A stretch of DNA of 64,000 bases from Chrysopilus asiliformis (lineage: Eukaryota; Arthropoda; Insecta; Diptera; Rhagionidae), in NCBI GenBank assembly GCA_964034945.1, contig OZ035963.1, positions 62,221,182 to 62,285,181 on the forward strand, given 5' to 3'. The first letter of the stretch is position 1; each line of letters opens with the position of its first letter. The notes below the pieces were generated by a model, which saw nothing but the letters and a program-made list of their open reading frames with translations, ran no database searches and was not told the origin of the DNA. Positions 1-10,905 of the stretch are shown here, piece after piece. A program made the translations under genes and the position numbers.

Positions 1-852
1 TTAAGCCACATAGCGAAATTTACGGATTAAGTAGGTAGCCAAGCCATGGCTAAACCGTTTCGAAATAATAAATTCTGAACTTGAAATTTTCGCGCGAAAT
101 CTGTTTGGAAATTCGAAAAAAAAATTGGTATACCTACCTTTTGGAAATTGAAGGCTGGGCTGGTGGTAAATTTTGGGGTTTTGGTGCCTAAGCATAATTT
201 GTAGTTACGTTAGAACAACTACAATTGTTGGCCCTTAGCTCTATTTGAGAGAAGACAATTTAAAAAAAAAAATCCATTTGTACTGAGGATGGGGGCAGCA
301 GTAGTCCGATTGGATTTTGATGTATGGAATTGTTATGCAAAATTATATTCTAAATACATTTGATGTTTATAATTTTTTCGATACGACTCACCGTTTTCGA
401 TAAAAGTACAAAAAAAAAACTGTTTCGTTTGCATAGGGGAGGGAGGAAGGAATTGCCCAATTTTGCCCGTTCAAAAGCTTAGCCTTGCTATTGACGAAAA
501 TCGCGACTGTACAATATTTCAGATCTCCAGCTCAATATTTGTGTTTCGACACTTTTTTTTGATCTGCGGCGCATTTTTTCAACGTATCTTTGCCAAGGGC
601 GCATATAGTTATGTCACAGTTATAGTCACGAAACTACAAAAATTTTCACATTTTCCAATTTGGGAGCATTTTATTGAAAAACTGAAAATGAAAAACTGTA
701 ATTACAGCAACTGTTATAAATAGTAGATTGGAAAATTTACACAAGGAAGATATCGTTTCCGTGCAGCTGTTCAGCACAATAATTCAAAAAGGCAAAAAAG
801 TCAGTTTTGAGACAATGATATGCTTGAAAATTTTCGTCTGCGGCGCAGTTCT

Positions 853-1291
853 CTTTAAGCGAGAACTCCAGTTGGGCAGAGGCAGCAGCAGAGGCAGAAG
901 CAGAACTTTAGAACACATAGCGTCTTATGTGTTGAGCTACAATAAAGCAGCAGCAGAGGCAGCGGCAGAAGCAGAAACACATTTTAGCTCTAATCTCTAA
1001 ATTTCTGCTTTCAATTTAACCTCACAAATCGTTGTTGATATTTTCTGCATATATGGACGGAAGTAATTATTTGTAATACTTGAAATGGAGGAGAAATTAA
1101 TTGAATACTTCAAAAACAACGAAATATTATACGACAAATCATGCCGCGGATATAAATACGTACAACGTTTTGACAGGTTTCTGCTATTTTCGTCAGAATT
1201 CAAATTTCATTGTGGGACAGAAAGCAGATTCTGCTTCTGCCACTGCTACTGCTTCTGCCTCTGCTGCTGCCTCTGCTCAATTGGAGTTCTC
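853..1291. repeat. Fold-back repeat with GCAGAG/GCAGCA hexamer arms
   Basis: Segments at 861-903 and 1249-1291 are inverted copies of each other with two mismatches in 43 nt. They begin GAGAACTCCARTTGRGCAGA and run into GCAGCA/GCAGAG hexamers. A second hexamer block (about 947-976) lies on the spacer side. The arrangement resembles fold-back elements, whose arms grow by tandem repeats. Confidence 0.75.
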
Positions 1292-2463
1292 CCTTTATTG
1301 GTTATTTCAAAATTTGAGTTGCATTCAACTGTTTATAGAACGCAGAAGTTGCATTTATTTAGAAAACGTTTTAATTTGCATCATTGCGTTGCATTCGACT
1401 AGAAAAATTTCACCTGCGGCCCATATTTAGCAATTGTTTGCGGGTAGTTGAATTTTTGATTCTCGTTAAAGTCAAAATTTTCTGTTCTAAAGAAATGCTC
1501 GTGCCCAATTTTTTGCCTCTACAATTTTTTTCCCTGCACCTTTTTTCCCTCCAATTTTATTCCCTGTCCAAGAAAACTTTCAAATAAGATGAAATTGTTA
1601 AATAAAAATATTCACTTTTTCGTATATAACCTTTCACCCCCTCCCCTGCGACTCATCTTGTCCCAGTTTAACACAAAACAAATTTGGCCAACTTAATTAT
1701 GAGTCATTTTAGGTAAACACCTTGACTGAAAGACGCCTCGGCGTCAAATTCTTAGGTCTAACTCAATTTCTTTGGCAATTATCGTATTCACAAATGCATG
1801 CACTCATAGAATTGTGTATTTATGGTTTCAAAAACCATAGCTATCCTTCATTAATTCACTTGAATCCGCATTAAGTACAATTAAATTGCACAATCGGTAT
1901 TAACTCATAATGAACTTCGAATATTATGTGAAATAAATCGATTTAGAGTTCTTCAAATGATATTTTGCCCACTTAAGTCATAGTCAACAAAATTATCATA
2001 AGTAAACATTAGACTCAATCTGGGTAAATCTCGATTCGATTCGATTTGATTCCGAATGGCATTAATTTTCTGCTGTAATGACCCAATCACGTTAATTACA
2101 ATCGACATTACAACTGAGGTAATCCCGTCTTATCTGATTGATATCGTAGAGTGCACTCGATTTGTCAACATCAACAAATCAAACAGAAATCCCAGTTAAG
2201 TTGCTAGAATATTAATTAAATTAGCCCCGGCCCAGATAAATCGAATCGAATATCTTACACTATGCGAACGCATGAACACAAACACATCAAGAAACCGATT
2301 TATGCGTCTCGGTCAGTTTGTCTGTAAGTTGAATTACTCATTTATGAAAGCAGTTAGTTAGACCCTAAGATAATCTTTACATAAGTTATGATTATGCATT
2401 ATTAAGCATCCTCTTGGCGAAGAATAACACCACTCAACTATACTTTGTAATTATGGTAAAAAA

Positions 2464-3117
2464 TTAACACGATGACATGAATTTCCCGGCAACATTTGTC
2501 ACTAGAAGAATCTGTCTTCCAGATATGTAGTAATACTTGGCCACCTGGCCAATAAACGAGATGAAATCTTTTTCCCAGCATCCAAACGATGTCTTATCAC
2601 TTTCAAAGAAGTTTCCCTGATGTTTACTCAGGCACTTGTTAATAATTAATCCAGCGTTAAATATGACGACACTAATTAGATCAATTAATAAGAACTCAAC
2701 ATAGAATTTTCCCATCACCCGAACAATCCAACCGTTACCTACTCTTCCTTGCCACCCTCCGTTCGTGCCGTATTCGATGTCCAACAGAAAAGAGCCATCG
2801 CCATCACGATACAAAACGCTACGACGACATCCTTGATTAATATTACTGGGGAAATTCATTTTCATTACGGCGAACCTTTTCCGTGATTCCCGAGCACATT
2901 ATCTACCCTTAAGCAGAATTAGGTCAAACCATGTACAAGTATAGAATTCTGAAGCATAATTCGTTTCGAAGCGATTGCGATAAGAAAGTACTTCATCCCC
3001 GAAACGACGTGTAGCGGTTAGGGGTTGGTGGCAAATATCAGCAGATAATTCCTTCATAAACCGTTGACAGGGCAGAGCACTCAAGAGCGCGCCGTGAGGA
3101 CATAAAAATGAATGCAA
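2464..3117 (-). pseudogene. Interrupted 218-codon reading frame, unidentified
   Basis: On the minus strand one frame stays open for 654 bp except for a single TAA at 2901-2899. Upstream of that stop it reads from a TTG-headed frame through GDEVLSYRNRFETNYASEFY to ILLKGR. Downstream an ATG at 2865 starts a 133-codon frame containing a hydrophobic stretch (VEFLLIDLISVVIF) that could cross a membrane. The region is less AT-rich than its surroundings. This could be a decayed nested gene, an old transposon fragment, or chance. The Cys/Trp spacing near YTCTWFDL faintly recalls insect chemoreceptor C-termini, but the motifs that should follow are absent, so I do not name it. Confidence 0.25.
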
Positions 3118-3713
3118 TTATGTTGGTCACGAATGGTAGCGTAATTGATGTCCATTGGAAAGTAATTGGAATACATAATGAACCTGTTATACTGCGCCAT
3201 CTTCGATTGCTCTCATATGTAAGAATATCTGCAGATAGTCTTTTTTTTCATAGATACGAGTAGGTATTTTGTGAATTAAAAGGGCTACCCATTCATGTTA
3301 TATGAAGTAAAATTCATTTGAATCCACCAAACTGAGCCGGCAGTTAAATGAGCGCTTGCACAACTCTTTCATTTACCTACTTGTATGTGTTGGGTAGCTG
3401 CAAAAGTTTGTGCCCGATTTGGATGGGTGGCGGTGGTGTTTGTTATATGATTAAGTGGTAGCGTCATGAGTCACCGTAGCTGCATTCTGGGTTGATTGAC
3501 GTGGAAAGAGCGGTTCGAAAATTATTTTACGCTACTTTTTTTGCATTTTTGAGACCCTCCCTTTCCTTCCCTTCCCCTGCTCCCTTCGCCACTTTTGGTT
3601 TTTTTTTTCGACTTCAAAAATATGACTGTCTGAAACTCTACTGAACTATCCAAGTCGTCCTAAATAAATTCGTCACGTATTTAATGGACAACCAATTTCA
3701 AAAATTACTCAAA

Positions 3714-4346
3714 ACTAGGGTTTTGAGTCAATCCGGGACAAGATGAACGAGAGGGGAGCGGGGGAGGGGGTGTGAAACTATGGCTGAAAGGTTACACCAA
3801 AGAAGCAATAAAATTGTATGGAAAATAAATCTTTATTTGGATTTCGTCTAAATAGTATTAAGAAATGTGCGCCGCAGGCAAAATTCTCTCTTTAATCAAA
3901 ATCTGCACAGTCCCAAAAGAACAAAACTCAATTTGGATTTCGTCTAAATAGTATTAAGAAATGTGCGCCGCAGGCAAAATTCTCTAAAAATGATACGACG
4001 CAAAGATTTAAATCAAAATCTGCACAGTCCCAAAACTCAACTTTTCGTGCTTTTTACCTTCCATAAATATTGGCAACGGTAAAAATACCAATAACGACAA
4101 AAGCGCTGCAGGCGAAATTCTTTGAAATACATCCGCCATTTGTGGAAAATCGTTGAAAAAATGCGACGCAGGCGAAAAAAAGTGATTAAAAGCAACCCCC
4201 AGTCGAAATAAAGTTTGTTATGCATATTTAGAGATCGTTTTTTTCTAATTTTAAAAATTTAGTACAAAATTTTAGTTTCCGGAACGGCGGAATAACATGT
4301 CTAAATCCGGGACTGTCCCGACCATTCCGACATGTATTGTCACCCT
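3714..4346 (+). mobile_element. Element of the CCGGGACA / GCGCCGCAGG repeat family
   Basis: The left end reads TAGGGTTTTGAGTCAATCCG followed by GGACAAGATG and a G-rich run. The right end reads CCGGGACTGTCCCG and finishes TGTCACCCTA, so both ends share TAGGGT in inverted orientation. The interior carries four GCGCCGCAGG-type words and a 96-bp tandem duplication. It has no coding capacity. Confidence 0.6.
3835..4034 (+). repeat. Two-copy 96-bp tandem duplication
   Basis: The block starting ATTTCGTCTAAATAG at 3841 recurs at 3937, including the TGCGCCGCAGG word and the ATCTGCACAGTCCCAAAA tail. Confidence 0.85.
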
Positions 4347-6570
4347 ATACTCATAACGCTGCCATTTACCTGTTAGAAATTTTCCCAAATCCCACAAGAA
4401 TTTTCGCAAGCACCCAATATGAAAATTTTCCACTAAATCGCACGTCGCTAATGGCTATTCCTCGCAGGATGTGAAATTAAAATTTCCTGGTAATGGAAAT
4501 ATTCGGTTCAGTTGATATAATTTCACATAAATTTGTTCAGGGTTTATTCATTTGTCAAAACAAGTTGAATATTGCTCTGCTGATTGATTTAATTATTCAG
4601 CAATAGCAGCCTAGCCTTATTCGCACCAGAAAATTTATCCATCATTCTCAATTAAACTTTTCAAATTTCTACTGCATGTCAACAAAATTCATAACACTTT
4701 TCCCGAAAAATCAATTTAGCCCGTAATTTATTCAGTCAAAAATTTCCAAATACCGTCTAATAGTGAATTTATTACGCACTCAACGAAATTTTAATTATTT
4801 ATCATAGCTGATTATTAATTTAGCACGAATTAAAGTTTTTATAAAATTAAAACATTGGGAAATATGTAGGAAATAAATTTGTGCGCATTTCACCCGATTT
4901 TCAATTATGTTGACGGTGTTTTTGTGTACATTGTGAAATTGAAAATCACCTTTTATTTGCGATTCATTTTAAATCAATTTTTCGCGTTGGAATTTTACAA
5001 AATGAAATTATACGGAAATTCGATCCCGATTGATCATGGATTCCACTGGTTTTCAGGATTTTTCGTCTGATAGTTTCGAAATCTGACAAAAGTTGTCTTA
5101 AAATTCCAAAAAAAATGTTTTAAAATTCCATTAGCCGTATTTAAGATATCAGGAAAGGGGTTTACTGGTTAGGGGAGGGAGGTAAAGGGTGGACAAAATT
5201 TCCTTAGAGCACAATATGCTTAGTGTTGAAAATTTGATCAAAATCGTTTTAGTGGTTCCGAATATAGCAGACAAGGGGATTGGCATGGAAGGGGTGAAGG
5301 GGTAGGAGAGCATTAATTATCATGGATAATTGAATAACGGACAAAAACAAAATCTATCAAAAAACACGCATTCTAAAATCAAAAATTTTTTTGGCACAGC
5401 GAAAGACAAATTAACAAAAATTCGCACTCAACCCAAAAATGCTCAACTATTTATAAAATCTTACGCAATACACTGTAAAAATACCTGATGGGATAATCCT
5501 TTTTACCCAAATATTTCAAATACGTGTAATGATCAAATAAATAACAAGCTGTGATTATCCTAAATTCATGATATTTATCCAATTTCGAAATCTCACATTC
5601 ATAGCAATTTGCATTTAAAAAAATGTGCAAGAAATAACTCACTTTTCCCAAGTAGGTACCTTGCTTTGATCAAATCCAAGTTACGTCGTTATTTTTTTTT
5701 TTTTTTTTGCATACCGAAATCTTAAATCACCTGCGATCAACGTCGGATCAAACGTAATTATCATTGGCAAATAATGTGACGAATCATTTGTAAATCTCAT
5801 GAATTTTTATCCAAAATGCCTAAAGATATAATTTCCGAAACAAGTCAAATATATCTTCAATTTAGGGCGATTATCATTGCGCTTACGTGCTGCTTTCGGT
5901 TTAAGTTTTCCACATTGCGATCGATTTAATAAAATTTGTTTATTAAAGGTGGTATTGCAAGTAAAATCACACCTTGAGTGCGGGTCTATTAAATTGCAAA
6001 AAAGAAATTGATAAAAAAAACATTACACTTCATATTAATGCAAACAAAAAAAATAATACGTTATGAATGTTCGGGTTAAAAACGTTTAAATATAAAATTG
6101 ATACCTTTTATTTCACCTTTTTTTTGATATGCGAAATAATTGACTTGATACGCAACTTAAATATTTTGTAACAGCTTTTCGACTTCGTGGTCGCGGCGTC
6201 CCGTTTTGGCCCTAGGAAACACTGTTTTGAAACTTTAAAGGCTTTTTTTGGAAATTTCTGTAAATTTCAGTGATTTGAGAGTCTTGTTTCACTGCCTCAA
6301 CCAAATTCAACTAGAAATTGTGATTTTTTTGGTAACTAGCTTGCACACCCATCGTTGCCGGGCTAAAGTTTTTAGCATAAGTTTTTTAGACCCAAAAAAT
6401 CCCAGAAATAGCTTTAAACCCCCAGAGCGACCTTGTTCAGCCTCCTAAGGACAGACTTAAGGGGAAAAACCAATATTTTAAAAGACCAACCCCAATAACC
6501 ACCCCCAATTACTCCCTTAGAGGTAGAATTTTGAAATACCCCGCCTTAGTGAGCACGTAAATGGATGGAA
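4347..6570. other. AT-rich non-coding stretch
   Basis: I see homopolymer-rich AT sequence, a poly-T run near 5690-5708 and no frame or splice pair worth reporting. Confidence 0.6.
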
Positions 6571-6687
6571 CCCAAGCAACCAGATAAGGCATAATGCCTT
6601 AGATTAGGGCGTGGTGTCTTAAAAAACGACCAATTTTAAGACACCACGCCCTAATCTAAGGCATTATGCCTTATCTGGTTGCTTGGG
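6571..6687. mobile_element. 117-bp perfect hairpin (fold-back MITE)
   Basis: Two 54-nt arms (6571-6624 and 6634-6687) are exact reverse complements around a 9-nt loop. The ends are CCCAAGCAACCAG and its complement, and the dinucleotide AA lies on both sides. The perfect pairing suggests recent insertion or arm homogenisation. A transcript through it would form a long dsRNA stem. Confidence 0.9.
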
Positions 6688-7221
6688 AACATTATGTGAA
6701 AATTTCAGATTACTAACGCCTGGGCTGGACGTTGATGTGTGATATGTCAATTTAAATTTATCGCTTCGTAATATTTTTCTGGTGGAGACTTGAACGCCTC
6801 TTTTAGTCATGTTACCGATTTTATTATCTTTTTTTGTGGTTTTTCGCAATATTTTTGTGTAGAATGGCCAGTAAAAACTCATCCCCCCTTTATTGCGTTT
6901 CTGGCCAAACAATTCAGAAAAATTGAGCTAGAAATATAGTGTGACACTGGCTGTAAATGAATCCGTGGTGGTTAGTACACTAACCCACTGAGCCATTCCC
7001 AATTAAACTTGTATAATCCCAGCTTTCCTCAAATTTTTCTTTCATTTGGTTGACTAAACTCAATAATGGCTCTGACAGCACGGCTTTTAACAGCCAAACA
7101 GCATTTATGTCAACCCTCGCCACGGCATATGTCAACCGCTAGCGTCACGGTTGACATAACTGCTGCTTGCGAGTGCCCAGCATCGGTTGAAATAAAAATT
7201 GCTTTTTAAAAATTAAAACTT

Positions 7222-7493
7222 CACTCAGAAAAATGGAGGCTAACTCGACGACCTACATACGGCGTAATTGGCCTCGGGCAGGCGCGCGTTCGCCTGCATG
7301 TGGGCAAGTAAAACTGAGTTGACCTGTGGTCGGAGAAATTTTGAAATTAAGCCACCAGCAGGTGAAGTAGGGCATTGGGAGCTGCACGAGTTGACCTTAG
7401 ATAGGTTAACTCTGACCGCCAGCTGGCTTACAGACACCTCTGTAAGGTCAGAGTTAACCTGACAAAAAGTTGACTTGGACATTTTTCTGAGTG
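7222..7493 (+). mobile_element. 272-bp MITE, copy 1 (CACTCAG termini)
   Basis: The ends are perfect inverted repeats, CACTCAGAAAAATG and its complement. The element is flanked by the dinucleotide TT on both sides (7220-7221, 7494-7495). It contains an internal inverted repeat AGGTTAACTCTGACC / GGTCAGAGTTAACCT near the right end. It has no coding capacity. The same 272-bp sequence occurs at 22129 and 50779. The CACT start with a short duplication suggests a CACTA/EnSpm-type parent; that is inference. Confidence 0.92.
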
Positions 7494-9240
7494 TTGTTAT
7501 CAAAAGCTTTTTCCGCAATTTTTTTTAATGAAGCTAATTTGAAACCTTGAATTTGTTTCTAAAAAAATACTTAAAACTTCCTTATAAAACGCATAATATT
7601 GATAAAACAAATACTTCCGCATGATTCGTTTACTAGGACTAAATTAATTTTCCTGGTTTTAATTGCACCAAACAGGCCGAAAATGATATAAACTAAAACC
7701 GATCGTTCCGTTTGATGTTAATTCAAGTGAATCAAGCCAGGGGCTCCGTTCAATTTAGTCCACGACCCAATCTTATTCAATTGGACGCCATTCCATGTCT
7801 TAACCAGAAGGAAATTACAGTCGCTGTGATCAAATAAATCCGTCAATCAGTTGCTCACATCGAATTGACCATCGCTCAGACCAATACCAATTTCAGACTA
7901 CTAATATTAGACTATTAACTCGTGGCTTTATCGATTGAAAATTTAACATTTCGTTACTTACATTTCGTATAGTCTGACTTACTTGATCGGCCAAAGATCA
8001 ACACACGGTCGGAATCAAGTTTTGCGGCTTTCGATTGTGATTTCAAAATGAATTGAAGTGAACCTGGATTTAATTTTAACAACCTTGAATTCTCACGCAG
8101 TTACCACTACTCAACAGTCAGTCAGTTAGTCTTCAGGTAAAAATTGATTTCAATCGATGGCTGTTCAATTAATTGCTAAGATTTTTATATCTAAATTCCA
8201 ATGGGAATTACGTTAGATCTACAACGTTTTTCATTTACTTAATTACGATTGCTTTTGAATAGGTTTCAGATCTCTTCCAAGAAATTTCTTTTTTGAAAAT
8301 TGGGGTAAATTTTCGGGAATTAAGTCTTACCATATTCGCCAAGTTTATTTGAGATTATTTTTTGTTTGTGATCACTAGAGAGGGGAAGGAGGAGTTCAAA
8401 CGAAAAGCCTTGTGACCTACCTATGTTTCAATCCTAATCACTCTCGTCTTTTTCATAAATCACCAATCATCCGTTTTTGGGGTTTGCAGTCACAAACAAA
8501 CCAAAAAAAGCTTAAATTCGCCATTTTGAAATTTTTCCCACAGAAAATTAAATGCAAAATTCATTTCCATTGCTTTAATTTACTTAAATTACATTTTATG
8601 TGAAATAATTGTGATTAAAAATGTAAAACTTCAGCCAAATTAGTTCAAAAACCCGGTGTTAAGCTTTTATGTGTAAAAGTTAATGACTATATTTGCAATG
8701 TTATTCATCGGGATGAATATATACACAATTCGGTGAAATATGTTTAACAATATTTCTCTACCAGCTGTAATTAACATCTTTTCAGTAATATTTTTACCCT
8801 GCAATAAACAGAAAAAGATTCATGGCACATAATCTTCTCAGTAGTAAATAAGTGCATGTAATTAGTGCTGTACTATTCTCGCATTAATAAAATACGCTCC
8901 TTGAATTTTCAAATTTACATTGCAGAAAAAGTTATAAAATGGTACGACAAAGAGTTGTTTTGGTTGCTTTTCGAACATTGAACCAAAAATTGTTGAAGAG
9001 GTTGATTTTTTTTTTTTTGAAAAAGTGCCAGTAAATCTTTAAAATATTTAAAATCTTATGTAAGGCAAGTTTTGCAGGTCAATCAAAAACAGTGGGTTTT
9101 GATGAAAAAATAATGGAAATTTCGGTTTATAAATTTCTCTCATCCTCAAAACAAACTTGATTTGGTTTATGAACAATGGTTTGGTTTTTGACCAAGATTT
9201 CCACATTCAGTAATAAATTTTAATCAGAGTTGGGACGGAC

Positions 9241-9420
9241 TAGAGATGCAAACCAAAAGTTTTCTGAATGTGTTTTAGTTCAAGGATGAATTAAATTTCG
9301 GGTGTTGATTTCTAAATTTGGTTTCTAAATTTTCGAAATTTGATGCTGGTTTTGGCTCCCCAAAAATTTCAATTGTTCAGTGGTTTTTGGTTCGGTTCAA
9401 AAAACAGATTTGCATCCCTA
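9241..9420. mobile_element. 180-bp hAT-like MITE
   Basis: The termini are TAGAGATGCAAAC and the complement of TAGGGATGCAAAT, a form common among insect hAT-type MITEs. No clean 8-bp target duplication remains. The body is rich in GGTTT/AACC tracts like those of the array at 30.9 kb, which also ends in TTGCATCTCTGA. Confidence 0.6.
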
Positions 9421-10169
9421 AAAGGAACACATCCCCTTTAGCAACTCTGATTCGGTATTTTGTAAAAACTCATTTACAAAATTCCTAATCATCCCAGATC
9501 CAAAAAAAAACATCACTGTGATTTAATTTTATGTATGCCACAAAAATCCTAAAGATCAGGTCACAAAAACCATTAAAGTTACTCCAGTGCAACATTTTTA
9601 TCATCCTCAAAAGTCATCCTCCACATTTTTTGCTCCTCATTTTGTATGACTTCAACCACCCTATGAATTTTCTACTTCCAGAATCATTGCAGCAAAATTG
9701 TCATAGCATTGCCGGACGTATATATCAAAGCATAAAAAGCACCGCCAAAACATTAATCAGAGCGTAAGGTAAAATGCTTTTAGTGTTCATTCGATGCTGT
9801 TATTTCACCCAATGTGGGAGTCAGTAAAGATACATCATGGAAAAACTACAGGAACAAAAATGATGTCACAATTTATTCATTGATTTTAATGTTAGGGGAG
9901 TGTGGTGGTAAATAAGGGAAGTAATCTGTACTGCAAATCGATGGTGGTATGAAATAAGGGAAGTAATCTCTATTGAAAATCGTTTGACTAGATTTTTTCA
10001 AAGGACCAAGAAAAATTTTTAAAAATCAGGTTTTCAAAGAAAAACTTAAAATACGTCGTTGTTTTAGGGTGGATGGTGAAGGGGGGAGGGGGGGTATTCT
10101 GCGACAATTCAAACTGCGGCCAATTCTTTAGTTTCTTTTTAATAAAAAAAACTTCAGGATAATCGAGGA

Positions 10170-10905
10170 AAACATATTTTTAGACGCTTTTTCTGAGTAG
10201 GAAAAATATTTACGAGACCTTTTCCGTCCGTGAATTTTTTTTCCGAATTTTTAGAGACTTGTTCTGAGTAGCAAAAATATTTCTGAGACCTTTTCCGTCC
10301 TGGAAACATTTTTTCAAATTTTTTAGTGCTTGTTCTGGGTAGTAATAATATTTCCGAAATCTTTTCCGTCCGGGAAATATTTTTTCGAATTTTTAGAGCC
10401 TTGTTCTGAGTAGGAAAAATATTTCCGGGATCTTTTCTATCCGGGAAATATTTTTTCCGAATTTTTAAAGGCTTGTTCTTAGTAGGAAAGATATTTCCGA
10501 GACCTTTTCTATGCGGGAAATATTTTTTCCGCATTTTTAGAGACTTGTTCTTAGTGGGAAAAATATTTCCGAGATCTTTTCTATCCGGGAAATATTTTTT
10601 CCGAGTTTTTAAAAGCTTGTTCTTAGTAGGAAAAATAATTCCGAAACCTTTTTCGTCCGGGAAATATTTTTTTCGAATTTTTGAAAGCTTGTTCTGAGTA
10701 GGAAAAATAATTCCGAGACCTTTTTCGTCTGTAAAATATTTTTTTCGGATTTGTAGAGGCTTATTCTGACTAAGGAAAATATTTCTGAGCGCTTTTCTGT
10801 CCGGGAAATATTTTTTTGAATTTTTAGAGGCTTACTCTGAGTAGGAAAAATATTTTCGAGACTTTTTCCATCCCGGAAATATCTTTTTCAAATTTTTAGA
10901 GGGGT
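10170..10905. repeat. Tandem array, about ten copies of a 72-bp unit
   Basis: The unit is built from GGAAATATTTTTTCCGA, TTTTTAGAG, CTTGTTCTGAGTAGG and AAAAATATTTCCGAGACC and repeats every 71-72 bp. Because 72 is a multiple of three, long open frames appear on both strands. These are not genes. Confidence 0.92.

Noticed and set aside
1085..1430. Cys-rich and Ala/Ser-rich frames overlapping each other
   Set aside because: Generated by the GCAGAG-type repeat arm of the fold-back element.
7240..7518. Matching 64- to 101-codon frames at 7.3, 22.2 and 50.8 kb
   Set aside because: They are translations of the 272-bp MITE, not a gene family.
10154..10697. Frames of 126 and 74 codons on opposite strands
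   Set aside because: Products of the 72-bp tandem repeat, a multiple of three.
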